DNA of 64,000 nt from Thiothrix sp. (GTDB taxonomy: Bacteria > Pseudomonadota > Gammaproteobacteria > Thiotrichales > Thiotrichaceae), in NCBI GenBank assembly GCA_008015155.1, contig SSFA01000016.1, positions 1 to 64,000 on the forward strand. Direction: 5' to 3'. The notes under the pieces are model-generated. The model was not told where the DNA came from and ran no database searches. It worked only from the letters and a program-made list of their open reading frames with translations. Made by a program: the position numbers and the translations under genes. Of the stretch, positions 17,817 through 25,918 are shown piece after piece. Within the stretch, counting starts at the first letter, position 1. Every line of letters begins with the position of its first letter.

Positions 17817-19367
17817 TTAGCCTAAAAATGAGAGGATTTCACGCGCTTCTTGCTGTTGACGTTGACCGCCTTCACGTAAAACTTCTTTTAATAGCGAACT
17901 GGCTGCAGCAGGATCACGTAAGTCTAAATAGGCACGCACAATATCCAATTTGATGGCAGCATCCATGTTATCGTCGTTCGCGGCTATGGCTTGAGTCTGA
18001 ACAGTAGGAGCAAGGGCTGAGAGTTCTGCAGTTTTAGATAGATCTGGCTCTATCGGATGCACTGAGCTGTCTGCACTAGCTGCTGGAGTTGAGCTTAATG
18101 GCGTTTTTTCAGGCTTAGGAGCTATTACCTCTTGACTGCGCCTCCCAAGTAGCCAACCGATAGGTAACATGATCAGGGCTAGTAACCACGGTAACCAAGA
18201 ACCACGCTGTTTTTCGAGGCTAGCTTTATTCAACTCAGCGCTTGCCCGAGCAGCATTAGCCAATAATAATTCTTTTTGAGAGTTTTCTAATTGTGTTTTA
18301 GTTTCGGTAACTTGTCCGGTTAAGGCTGACATAGTTTGATCACGCTCTTTTAATTGTTGTTGCGCTGTTTCTAAATCAGATTGGAGCTTATTTTTGTCGG
18401 TAATGAGCTGCTCATTGGCCGCTTCGATTTCGTCTAATTGCTGCATTAAAATAGCAGGATCAGGCGCATCTGGATTGGCATTAGCAGTCTCAGTGCTTGC
18501 AGCAGTTGGGGAGGATACTGTCGCTTCAGCCTGTTTATCGCCAGCTTGTAGGGTTTGTAGTTGCTGTTTTAACTGGTCTCGTTCTTGTTCTAATTGTTTT
18601 TTATCGGCAAGTATCTGCTCATTCGCGCTTTCAATAGCATCCAATTGTTGGATTAAAGTCGCAGTGTCTAAGGCTTCGGCTGAGGTAGCTTCGGGGGATG
18701 GGCTAGCCGCTTGATCAGGCACAGTCGGTGCTGCTTGATTAGCGAGCTTAGTTTCTAGTTGTTTTTTATCAGCCTCTAGCGTTTGCAGTTGTTGCTTTAA
18801 TTCCTCCTGTTCTTTGAGTAGCTTAGTTTTATCCGCTAAAATTTGTTCATTCGCACTTTCAATTTCATCTAACTGTTGCAGCAAGATAGCTGGATCGGGC
18901 GCATCGGTCTGTGAAGGCGCTGTCTCAGTACTCGCTGTTGAACTAGCTGAAGCTGTGAGATTTGCAAGTTCTTTAGCGAGCTGCTCTTTTTCGGTTTCTA
19001 AAGTTTTGAGTTGATTTTTTAGATCTGCTAATTCTTTGTCAGTATTAGTTGCATTGGCAGTTTCTGGCTTAGGAGCTGGCGCTTGCAGACTTGGAATATT
19101 AGCAGGGTCAGGTAAACGTAAAGTTTTACCAACAATCAGTTGGTGCACACTCTGATTCTTGAAGCTGGACAGATTAGCCTCAAAGATCGCTTGGGTTAAA
19201 ACTTTGCTAGTTTTATAGCTAGGATAATGTTCCGCGATGATAGTGCTTAAGGTATCACCTGCTTTGACTTCGATGGTTTTCTCTGCAGCCTGCACAACAG
19301 AAACAGTATTTAAAGCAAGCAGGCTAATGGCTAAAGTCAAAACAGGGGTACGGAGCAAGCACTTCAT
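17817..19367 (-). CDS. FimV-like LysM protein with three coiled-coil repeats
   Basis: A 516-residue inner-membrane protein built like FimV/HubP polar landmark proteins. It has a signal peptide (1-27), a LysM-like wall-binding domain (~31-85, VKAGDTLSTIIAEHYP) and a coiled-coil region with three related units. These start at ~156 (PDPAILLQQLDEIESANEQ), ~233 and ~302. A single TM helix (391-407) leads to a cytoplasmic tail ending in the FimV C-terminal motif (LDIVRAYLDLRDPAAASSLLKEV region, ~470-516). In Pseudomonas and Vibrio such proteins recruit pilus and chemotaxis machinery to the pole. It starts immediately after the PhnD-like gene stop. Confidence 0.8.
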   Translation of the reverse strand: MKCLLRTPVLTLAISLLALNTVSVVQAAEKTIEVKAGDTLSTIIAEHYPSYKTSKVLTQAIFEANLSSFKNQSVHQLIVGKTLRLPDPANIPSLQAPAPKPETANATNTDKELADLKNQLKTLETEKEQLAKELANLTASASSTASTETAPSQTDAPDPAILLQQLDEIESANEQILADKTKLLKEQEELKQQLQTLEADKKQLETKLANQAAPTVPDQAASPSPEATSAEALDTATLIQQLDAIESANEQILADKKQLEQERDQLKQQLQTLQAGDKQAEATVSSPTAASTETANANPDAPDPAILMQQLDEIEAANEQLITDKNKLQSDLETAQQQLKERDQTMSALTGQVTETKTQLENSQKELLLANAARASAELNKASLEKQRGSWLPWLLALIMLPIGWLLGRRSQEVIAPKPEKTPLSSTPAASADSSVHPIEPDLSKTAELSALAPTVQTQAIAANDDNMDAAIKLDIVRAYLDLRDPAAASSLLKEVLREGGQRQQQEAREILSFLG

Positions 19368-20117
19368 TTAGGTCACCAAAGTATCCATTAAATCAATCAT
19401 GAACTCCGTATCTTCCTGCTGAAGAATTTCCCAATCACTGAAGCCTAGATTATGTAAGGCATCGCGACCTTTTGCATCGGAGCTCATATTGGCTAGTATC
19501 GTTTTCAGTGTCTCATGCTCTGCCTGTAACTGGGGTTCTACAAGTAAAACATGCCGAATGTCGTGAATTTGGCTACGAAGTAACTCTCGTAACTGACTGC
19601 GCACCACCCGAGACAAGCCATCATAAGCTTCTGCTAAGAAAAAGCCGACATCTACTTTGCCTTGTAGCACTAATTTAGCAACCACCACATAGGTATCAGC
19701 CGTGATACTTTGCAGGGTTTGGCGTGTAATATCGGCAGGCTCTAACAGAATCGAGCTTATTGTATTCACATCAGGTGCTTCTGTCACAGCTGCTCGGCAA
19801 GTAATCGGTAAATCTTCAATACATTTCACTGGTGAGTCGATATTGACCGCAATGACTGCCTCATCAGATTGACCTACCGCAGCAGCAAGGACTTTAAAGC
19901 CTTTTTCACGTACCAACATAGCGGCATCAAATGGATTCGCATAGATAATACCGATTTGGTCGCGTTGAATGGCTTCCCGCTGCTTTTGGAAGCTAGGGAA
20001 TAACTCTAAGCGGATAGGGCGACCCCATTGCTTTTGCAGCCAAGTGTTAAAAATATACCAACCTGCAATCCGATCAGGGCCGATATCAGGGCTGATGGTC
20101 ATCACTGGGCGTATCAT
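19368..20117 (-). CDS. PhnD-like periplasmic-binding-fold protein without signal peptide
   Basis: A 249-residue protein of the phosphate/phosphonate-binding (PhnD/SsuA) fold. Typical segments are the N-terminal beta strand (VMTISPDIGPDRI), GIIYANPFDAAMLV, and DVGFFLAEAYDGL. It has no signal peptide or lipobox, so it should stay in the cytoplasm, unlike transporter-associated PhnD. No permease or ATPase gene is near. It overlaps the PAS gene by 4 nt and abuts the FimV-like gene, which suggests a sensor role for a small ligand in this module rather than uptake. Role inferred. Confidence 0.72.
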   Translation of the reverse strand: MIRPVMTISPDIGPDRIAGWYIFNTWLQKQWGRPIRLELFPSFQKQREAIQRDQIGIIYANPFDAAMLVREKGFKVLAAAVGQSDEAVIAVNIDSPVKCIEDLPITCRAAVTEAPDVNTISSILLEPADITRQTLQSITADTYVVVAKLVLQGKVDVGFFLAEAYDGLSRVVRSQLRELLRSQIHDIRHVLLVEPQLQAEHETLKTILANMSSDAKGRDALHNLGFSDWEILQQEDTEFMIDLMDTLVT

Positions 20118-20575
20118 ACTGTGGCCTCAGCTTCATTCATCTGTGCATAAAGCGGGATGCACTCTTGGACTTTGACTCGCGATGGCTTACGCCGCACTGA
20201 GGTGAAACCAGTAATAATACCATCGCGAATATTAGGAATGACGGTGGCATATACCCAATAAAAACGACCATCTTTGCGCAGGTTTTTGACATAACCATGC
20301 CAATGCTGACCTTGTTGAATAGTCGCCCACAGGTCTTGAAAAGCAGCCGCTGGCATATCGGGATGACGCAGAATATGATGGGGTCGACCAATCAGTTCTT
20401 CTTGAGCATAACCGGACATTTCCACAAAGGAAGGATTACAGTGGGTAATAATCCCTGCTAAGTCTGTGCGTGACACAATCAGTTTCCCTTCTGGAAAGGG
20501 GATCTCTTCATTTTTGACGAGCACTTCTCGCATAGTGCCATCATGATATATCAATTGCACAAGTGGGCTTATCAT
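20114..20575 (-). CDS. Aer-type PAS domain protein
   Basis: A 153-residue protein that is essentially one PAS domain. It contains the Aer-like FAD-type motif region: GKLIVSRTDLAGIITHCNPSF, MSGYAQEELIGRPHHILRHPDMP, WHGYVKNLRKDGRFYWV. There is no output domain and no membrane helix, so it probably signals by protein contact. Aer-type PAS domains bind FAD and sense redox or oxygen. It overlaps the PhnD-like gene by 4 nt, so the two are made together. ATG 20575 has no strong ribosome site; ATG 20533 is an alternative. Confidence 0.85.
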   Translation of the reverse strand: MISPLVQLIYHDGTMREVLVKNEEIPFPEGKLIVSRTDLAGIITHCNPSFVEMSGYAQEELIGRPHHILRHPDMPAAAFQDLWATIQQGQHWHGYVKNLRKDGRFYWVYATVIPNIRDGIITGFTSVRRKPSRVKVQECIPLYAQMNEAEATV

Positions 20576-20660
20576 TGATATGAGTCTCTAAGTCGAAACG
20601 GATGCTGTTTTTATTGCTTATTACTTATCTTGAGCAACCACCCAGAAAAAAGCTTATCCC

Positions 20661-21023
20661 CTAGATAAGCTTCGCAATACTCTCTGAAGCACGTTTTACA
20701 TCTAAGAAGATCAAACCTAAACGTGCATTCGGTTTAGCCAATACAGTTACCACAGCATCTTTGCCAGCATGCGTCATCAAAATGTACCCATGTCCGCCCT
20801 TGATTAATACTTGTTCAAGTCCACCACGAGCCAATTCTTCAGCAGTACGATCCCCTAAAGACAACATGGCTGCGCTCATTGCGCCTACTCGATCCTCATC
20901 CATGCCAGCAGGCAACATAGAGGCCATCATCAAACCATCCGTGGATAAGACTGCTGATGCTTCAATATCTGCAGACGAGCCATTTAAATCACTAAGTATA
21001 GAATGCAGCATTTCAGAACGCAT
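20661..21023 (-). CDS. Roadblock/LC7 domain protein
   Basis: A 120-residue Roadblock/LC7 protein. The family pattern is clear: a first helix, then ASAVLSTDGLMMASMLP, MSAAMLSLGDRTAEEL, a glycine turn (GHGYILM), and AVVTVLAKPNARLGLIFLD. MglB-like Roadblock dimers act as GAPs or regulators of small GTPases, and a small GTPase is encoded two genes upstream. In actinobacterial conservons a Roadblock protein (CvnB) also accompanies a COG2229-type GTPase (CvnD). The start has GAGGAG at a good distance (complement of 21026-21031). Regulation of the neighbouring GTPase is inferred. Confidence 0.88.
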   Translation of the reverse strand: MRSEMLHSILSDLNGSSADIEASAVLSTDGLMMASMLPAGMDEDRVGAMSAAMLSLGDRTAEELARGGLEQVLIKGGHGYILMTHAGKDAVVTVLAKPNARLGLIFLDVKRASESIAKLI

Positions 21024-21108
21024 TGAGGAGTCTCCATTCGTAATTAATTAAAAGTATATGCAATAATTTGTAATAGCTTGTGTTTTTTTTGCACAAACTG
21101 CCCAATTT

Positions 21109-21759
21109 TTAGAGTGAGCCCAGCTCACTATTGCCATAGCGCATCTCTAAAGCCCAGACCAGATGTTTAAAAGCTGGTTGGTTGAGTTGAGGGATACCAC
21201 CGATGATCAAAGTGAAGCGATTTTGTCCGATATAAATGGGCCAAAAGCCGACTTCACTATTACCGCTGGCATCAATTAACCCCCAAGCACGTTGCCGATA
21301 ACCTAAATTACCCTGCAGCAATTCTTTGTGACGTGCATAGACAGCGGTGAGATTCGCGCTTAAAGCCGCTAATTCTTCAGCAGCCTCATGCGGAAATCCA
21401 GCACTTCCCAAATACAATCCGCGACTCTCAGCCAGCACGGCTTTACCTTCATCAGATAGAGTGCGTAACAGTTGGGGTAGTAAGCGCTCTAATGTTTCAG
21501 GTGGAGCTTGCTCGCTATGCTCCAAACCAATAATTAAACCAGCTTCCTGTAACCAATGCACAAACTCCAGTGCACGCTTTTTCTTTAAATTACTGAGCTC
21601 ACAGGCCACTTCTGTATTAAAGAGTGGTGTTTGTGGATACTGGAGTAATTTATGAATGAAATCGCGCCCTGATTCTGGCGTATTATCTTGGACAGCATAG
21701 TAGACGCCACCAGGCGTCACGCCAAGATAGAGGTTTTCATTAAGAATGTATTCGCTCAT
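21109..21759 (-). CDS. Unknown protein between GTPase and Roadblock genes
   Basis: A 216-residue cytosolic protein with no signal or membrane segment. The N-terminal third begins SEYILNENLYLGVTPGGVYYA; the middle is helical and Leu/Glu-rich; the last third alternates beta and helix (GFWPIYIGQNRFTLIIGG) and could hide a Roadblock-like fold. I do not recognise a named family. Its ATG overlaps the GTPase stop by one base, so close partnership with the GTPase is likely. Confidence 0.75.
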   Translation of the reverse strand: MSEYILNENLYLGVTPGGVYYAVQDNTPESGRDFIHKLLQYPQTPLFNTEVACELSNLKKKRALEFVHWLQEAGLIIGLEHSEQAPPETLERLLPQLLRTLSDEGKAVLAESRGLYLGSAGFPHEAAEELAALSANLTAVYARHKELLQGNLGYRQRAWGLIDASGNSEVGFWPIYIGQNRFTLIIGGIPQLNQPAFKHLVWALEMRYGNSELGSL

Positions 21760-22301
21760 CAGGCATTGACCCCGGGGTCGAGTGAGTACAGAAGGGCTTG
21801 CACCAAAGCCGTAATATCATTACGACTACGGGCATCTACCTCAAAAATTGGTGCTTTTAGTGAAAGTTGATCTAACCATTGGCGATAGTCATAGAGATTG
21901 GGTGAGCGTTGAATATCCATCCGCGTTACACCTACAACCATCTGCTGTTGCTCGATGAACTGGCGGAAAGCGTTGGTATAAAAGCGCATATCCTGAAACG
22001 GATCCTTGCGGGTATTATCTAACAAAAGGATCAGGCCGATGCCACCTTTAGTTAGGATATCCCACATAAAATCGAAGCGTTCTTGCCCTGGTGTTCCATA
22101 TAAATGGACACGTTCTTTATCACCTAAATGAATTAAGCCGTAGTCCATTGCCACGGTCGTTTGCGGCTTACGACTTTTGGTCATGTCGGAGGCTTGTTCA
22201 TCTGTAGTGACGATGGCGATATCGCTAATCGACGCAATGGCAGTGGTTTTGCCGGCTCCCACAGGGCCTGTAAAGATGATCTTTTTGTTGGTCGTACTCA
22301 T
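21759..22301 (-). CDS. Small Ras-like GTPase (COG2229/CvnD-MglA type)
   Basis: A 180-residue GTPase. G1 is GPVGAGKTT (12-20), G2 is the threonine-rich loop (KPQTTVAMDYG), and G3 is LYGTPGQERF. The usual G4 NKxD is replaced by VTRMD, which keeps only the Asp, and G5 is weak (VDARSRND). This pattern fits predicted bacterial GTPases grouped with Roadblock proteins. Its likely role is a molecular switch for polarity or motility. It lies 5 bp after the receiver-like gene and overlaps the next gene by one base. Confidence 0.87.
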   Translation of the reverse strand: MSTTNKKIIFTGPVGAGKTTAIASISDIAIVTTDEQASDMTKSRKPQTTVAMDYGLIHLGDKERVHLYGTPGQERFDFMWDILTKGGIGLILLLDNTRKDPFQDMRFYTNAFRQFIEQQQMVVGVTRMDIQRSPNLYDYRQWLDQLSLKAPIFEVDARSRNDITALVQALLYSLDPGVNA

Positions 22302-22306
22302 AAACC

Positions 22307-23707
22307 TTAGTTTCCGCCCCCTCCGAGTAAGCGTTTCAACAGCCGAGAGAATAAGCCACGATTTTTCTTAGGTGCTTCTTTCTCTTGATATTCGACCTTA
22401 CCTTCATCCATAGCCATTAGCCCTAATACGCTAGCTGCTGTGAAGAAAGCAAAAACTTGGCGTTGTGGGATATCAAGCCATTGAGCAACATCGAACACGG
22501 TTCCTGGACGTTGCTGCCAAGCTGCTGCAATACGCATCACGTGCGGAATATTTTCAACGCGTGTTAAATTTGGCCAGTGTTTTAAAACCCACCGCTGGCT
22601 AATATTCACATCACGATTTAGACGTCCGTGTGAGGCTAACAAGGTCACAGTCCATAAAATACTTTCTAAATTATGGGTGTGTTGTTTATCCGCACGATAG
22701 GTCTGCTCTAATGTGGGTAGCTCAGCAGCAGTTGGTGTGTGTAAGTGTACCTTGCCTGCTTGAATTGGGGTATTGCAAAGTGTTGCAAATTTGTCAGAAT
22801 TTAAGTCGAAACTGCAATAAGCAAGGTTCAAATGAGGCAATAATAAAATTTGGTCATAAGTATCAAATTTAAGCTGTATGGCAGTACCGGCTTGTTTAGC
22901 TTGTTGTAAAGCATTTAATACTATCTTTAGCAGATAGTTATCTGGCGTAAAACGCTGCATTGCTGTTTGTGCATTGGCAGGATTTACATCTGCTTGGGTT
23001 CCGCACAGTAGCTTCCAACGTTGCTCTTGTTGTTCTTGGTTTTGCTCGGGGCTAGCAATTGCCCCAAAATTCAAGAAGCTGTTATCGACTGGCTCTTCAA
23101 GAGGGGTTGGCTTAGTAGTATCACGAACTAAAGATTTACTTGGAAGGTTAGGTTTAGGCAATTCTTTGGGCGCTGCGGGTAAAGGAGGCTTTTCCGCAAG
23201 CGTAGGTTTAGCTTTAGTCAGCGTATCCGAATCGTCTTTACCAAAATCTAATAACAGTGAAGGTCTGGGTTTACGTTGACCTAAACCAAAGGGATGTGCT
23301 GCTGTATTAGGTTTAACAGTAGGTGTTTGTACTGGGGTAGTGGCAGTAGGTGTATATTCCTTTTCAGCACCAATCAAGCCACCTTGTGGTAATAAAGAAC
23401 GAATTTGCTCGGCTGCTTTAGTGAGTGCTTGTGAAGTTAAAGGTTTAGGTACCCAGATAGTATTAGGGAGTTGTACTTCACGTACTGATAAAACAATGCC
23501 TGGTTTAGTGGTTTCAGTGCGCTGTTGCCACTCTAAGTCAGCACCTGGATGGTCAAAGTCAATGATTAAGGTTTCAGCATCTGCTAGTGAGGTGACTTTA
23601 AACAGTTGCTTACCAGCACCTGCAAAGAAAAACTCCAGTATTGCACGATTGTGCGGGCTAATACTGAGCAATGCAATCCGTAGAGGATTTCCTGATGAAT
23701 TCAGCAT
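22307..23707 (-). CDS. Unknown protein: degenerate receiver-like N-terminus, long linker, basic tail
   Basis: A 466-residue protein. The first ~115 residues alternate strands and helices like a response-regulator receiver (RIALLSISPHNRAILEFFF, IIDFDHPG, IVLSVREVQLPNTIWVPKP). A clear phosphoacceptor is uncertain. Residues ~120-210 are a Pro/Lys-rich linker. The remainder has FDTYDQILLLPHLN and a helical, winged-helix-like stretch (VFDVAQWLDIPQRQVFAFF), then a basic end (RGLFSRLLKRLLGGGGN) that could touch the membrane. I recognise no family. It is the gene directly upstream of the GTPase. Confidence 0.7.
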   Translation of the reverse strand: MLNSSGNPLRIALLSISPHNRAILEFFFAGAGKQLFKVTSLADAETLIIDFDHPGADLEWQQRTETTKPGIVLSVREVQLPNTIWVPKPLTSQALTKAAEQIRSLLPQGGLIGAEKEYTPTATTPVQTPTVKPNTAAHPFGLGQRKPRPSLLLDFGKDDSDTLTKAKPTLAEKPPLPAAPKELPKPNLPSKSLVRDTTKPTPLEEPVDNSFLNFGAIASPEQNQEQQEQRWKLLCGTQADVNPANAQTAMQRFTPDNYLLKIVLNALQQAKQAGTAIQLKFDTYDQILLLPHLNLAYCSFDLNSDKFATLCNTPIQAGKVHLHTPTAAELPTLEQTYRADKQHTHNLESILWTVTLLASHGRLNRDVNISQRWVLKHWPNLTRVENIPHVMRIAAAWQQRPGTVFDVAQWLDIPQRQVFAFFTAASVLGLMAMDEGKVEYQEKEAPKKNRGLFSRLLKRLLGGGGN

Positions 23708-23732
23708 ACGTCCTGCCCGTTATAATTAGTCC

Positions 23733-24452
23733 TCACCAATTGTTTGCCTCGCTTTGGTAAGCCTTCCATGTTTCCGAAGGCTCTATGCCCGCTGCTACTA
23801 ACTCAGCAGTCAATTGGTTCAGTTTATCCTTATTGCGCGTATATTGGTAAATATTTAAGAGCTCTTGCTCAATAGCAGGATCTTGATGTCCTGCTAAGAT
23901 TTCTGTTTCTAGCAACTCCTGTGCGATGTCAATTTGTCCATAGTCTAAGCAAGCTTGTGCTTCTTCTAGCACGGAAGTATAGCGGCTAGCTTCCACTGAG
24001 CGTTCGACTGTGACTAGTGGTCGATGTACTTGATTTTCTCCTGTCGCTAAAACAGAGCCTAAGCGCCATTCACGATCTAAGCCTTGATTCAAACCTTCTG
24101 TTTGCAATTGCTTAAAGAACTGTATGGCTTCTGTAGATAGATAGGGGCTGCATTGCTCAAGCATCCGCTCTTTAAGCATAGCACCCGCATCATTGCCTAG
24201 CGCAAGGTAGAGATCCATCAGGCTTCCCTCCATACGATCGGCTAGACCCTCATGATGTGTCAACAAAACACGCTGAACATGGGCTCGTAGATCCAGTGGA
24301 GAACGACGAATCTGATGCGATAAAAACCGCCAAGTTTGTAACGCGTCATAGTTTGGCGAGAGTCTTAAGTTTTTTTCATCCGGCATTCGAAAAGCTAGTG
24401 GCAAGGTAACGGAAGTAGCCGAACTTCCATCCGGAAATATTTTTTCAAGCAT
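23733..24452 (-). CDS. TPR/FimV-C-like protein heading the GTPase operon
   Basis: A 239-residue soluble protein, first gene of the minus-strand array. The C-terminal half (LEEAQACLDYGQIDIAQELL and EQELLNIYQYTRNKDKLNQL) has the TPR-like helical repeat seen in FimV C-terminal domains and pilus-associated TPR proteins. The N-terminal half contains Leu-rich helices without a known motif. No signal peptide is seen. An adaptor between the GTPase module and the pilus or FimV-like protein is a reasonable inference, not more. Confidence 0.68.
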   Translation of the reverse strand: MLEKIFPDGSSATSVTLPLAFRMPDEKNLRLSPNYDALQTWRFLSHQIRRSPLDLRAHVQRVLLTHHEGLADRMEGSLMDLYLALGNDAGAMLKERMLEQCSPYLSTEAIQFFKQLQTEGLNQGLDREWRLGSVLATGENQVHRPLVTVERSVEASRYTSVLEEAQACLDYGQIDIAQELLETEILAGHQDPAIEQELLNIYQYTRNKDKLNQLTAELVAAGIEPSETWKAYQSEANNW

Positions 24453-24646
24453 ATCAGGCCAAGGGCAGCTAAAAAATTCTAATATTTTATAGTGTTTAAC
24501 TATAAAGGCGATACAGCTTTTTGAATGATAACCTATAAAATGCTACAGAAAAGTTTTTTGGATTAATGGCAACCACAGTGCAAAGCTTGATGTTGCTGCT
24601 TTATTAAGTCAGCATTGTGGTCACATAGAGCAAACTGGGGTGTAGC

Positions 24647-25033
24647 GTGTTATATCTAATTGGACAAATATTAGTTATTGTTTTAGTTGCAACTTTTGCT
24701 GGTTTAGGCCTAGGTTGGTGGTCGCGGGGTCTAATGGCTGATTTGCGTCCACAAGCAACTAATAATGAAGAGGAAACTGATCCTTTTGGGGCACGCTCAC
24801 GCTTAGAGCAATGTCATCGGGATAATGCTGCATTACGTCGTGATTTGCGCGAAACTGAAGAACAGCTAGAGCAATTGCGAAAGGCTAAGGAACTAACTCG
24901 CGAGGGTGACATGGTGGGTCGCTTGCAGGCTGCGGAAGGGCGGGTTCAAGCTTTGTTGGATGATTTACAGGTACGCGACGATACAATCGCGGTTCTGGAA
25001 AAAGAGCTTGATGCCTTACGCGCCCGGTCATAA
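24647..25033 (+). CDS. Membrane-anchored coiled-coil protein
   Basis: A 128-residue protein. A single N-terminal membrane helix (LIGQILVIVLVATFAGLGLG) ends in WWSRG, followed by an acidic linker and a coiled coil (~50-128) rich in Arg, Glu and Leu heptads. The start is GTG 24647 with GGGG eight bases upstream. It is followed after 42 bp by a bactofilin gene and is divergent from the GTPase array, so a scaffold for that array or for bactofilin filaments is possible. Function unknown. Confidence 0.68.
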   Translation: MLYLIGQILVIVLVATFAGLGLGWWSRGLMADLRPQATNNEEETDPFGARSRLEQCHRDNAALRRDLRETEEQLEQLRKAKELTREGDMVGRLQAAEGRVQALLDDLQVRDDTIAVLEKELDALRARS

Positions 25034-25075
25034 TTAACTAACATGAACTAATAACATAACATTGAGGAATTTTAT

Positions 25076-25438
25076 ATGGCTAAAAAGGGAGCAGGCGCAG
25101 CTTCTTTGTTTGAAGCTGATATTGAGGTAGTAGGTGATGTCTCATTTGCGGGTGAGTTATATCTACAAGGACGAGTCAACGGTAATATTATGGCTCCCGG
25201 TGAGTCAGGGGCTTCTCTCTTTTTGCAAGAGCATAGTGAAGTTAATGGCGAGATTCGTGCTCCAACTTTAGTGGTATCCGGACGGGTAGCAGGGGATATT
25301 TATTCAACGCGGCGCGTTACTCTAAAATCCAGTGCTGACGTTGTAGGCAATATCCATTACGCAGAAATCTTAGTTGAAGAAGGTGCTAGTGTTAATGGGA
25401 TGTTGGTCTCTTTAGGGCAAACAGAACAAAAATTATAA
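25076..25438 (+). CDS. Bactofilin (polymer-forming cytoskeletal protein)
   Basis: A 120-residue bactofilin. The right-handed beta-helix pattern is plain: short strands with Gly-Asn turns, such as VVGDVSFAGELYLQGRVNGN, VNGEIRAPTLVVSGRVAGDI and ADVVGNIHYAEILVEEGASV. Bactofilins self-polymerise without nucleotide, attach to the membrane by their N-terminus and position enzymes or pole proteins. In Myxococcus they interact with small-GTPase polarity proteins. TTGAGGAAT precedes ATG 25076. Confidence 0.93.
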   Translation: MAKKGAGAASLFEADIEVVGDVSFAGELYLQGRVNGNIMAPGESGASLFLQEHSEVNGEIRAPTLVVSGRVAGDIYSTRRVTLKSSADVVGNIHYAEILVEEGASVNGMLVSLGQTEQKL

Positions 25439-25606
25439 AAACTTAAAAAAAGTACATTATGTCACCAAAATAGTGCTAGCCTCTATTTTGATGACATTTT
25501 AATGTTAGACACACATAGTGTTGTGAAAAAAAAACAGTTATGATGCGGCAGTGCATCAATTAAGTTTCTTCCTGATGTTTTTTTGCTTTTGTGGAGATTT
25601 TTAAAA

Positions 25607-25792
25607 ATGAATTATCGTATTGTTTTAGCTACTTTAATGGCTGCTTTTGTTTTGACTGCTTGTGGTAAGAAAGAAGAAACAACGACTACTTCTTCAACTA
25701 CTACAACTACTACTCCAGCTGCTGATCCCGCAGCTCCTGCAACTAGCTCTACTACTACAACTACAACAACTGAGCAACCAAAACAACAATAG
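25607..25792 (+). CDS. Small Thr-rich lipoprotein
   Basis: A 61-residue predicted lipoprotein. The lipobox is VLTAC (Cys20), preceded by a hydrophobic core (IVLATLMAAFVL). The mature part is almost only Lys/Glu then Thr and Ser with Pro-Ala (CGKKEETTTT), so it is unstructured. Start ATG 25607 follows GTGGAG; an in-frame start at 25583 would spoil the signal peptide. A strong terminator follows. Homologues of this low-complexity type are hard to trace. Confidence 0.72.
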   Translation: MNYRIVLATLMAAFVLTACGKKEETTTTSSTTTTTTPAADPAAPATSSTTTTTTTEQPKQQ

Positions 25793-25822
25793 TCTTACTA
25801 TTGGGTTTGCTTAAGTGTTACT

Positions 25823-25850
25823 AACAGGGTGGATTTCCACCCTGTTTTTA
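25823..25850 (+). terminator. Strong intrinsic terminator
   Basis: AACAGGGTGG pairs with CCACCCTGTT around ATTT (25823-25846), followed by TTTTA. Ten perfect base pairs, placed 31 bp after the Thr-rich lipoprotein stop. Confidence 0.9.
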
Positions 25851-25918
25851 TTTGAAATCCCTCATTTTTAGCCTTAGCTCTGGCATAATTCTTTAAATTG
25901 CTTCTCAAGGATCAGGCT

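Noticed and set aside
17817..19367. Treating the three coiled-coil units as a recent DNA repeat
   Set aside because: The protein repeats are clear, but the nucleotide copies differ at many positions, so this is an old internal duplication.
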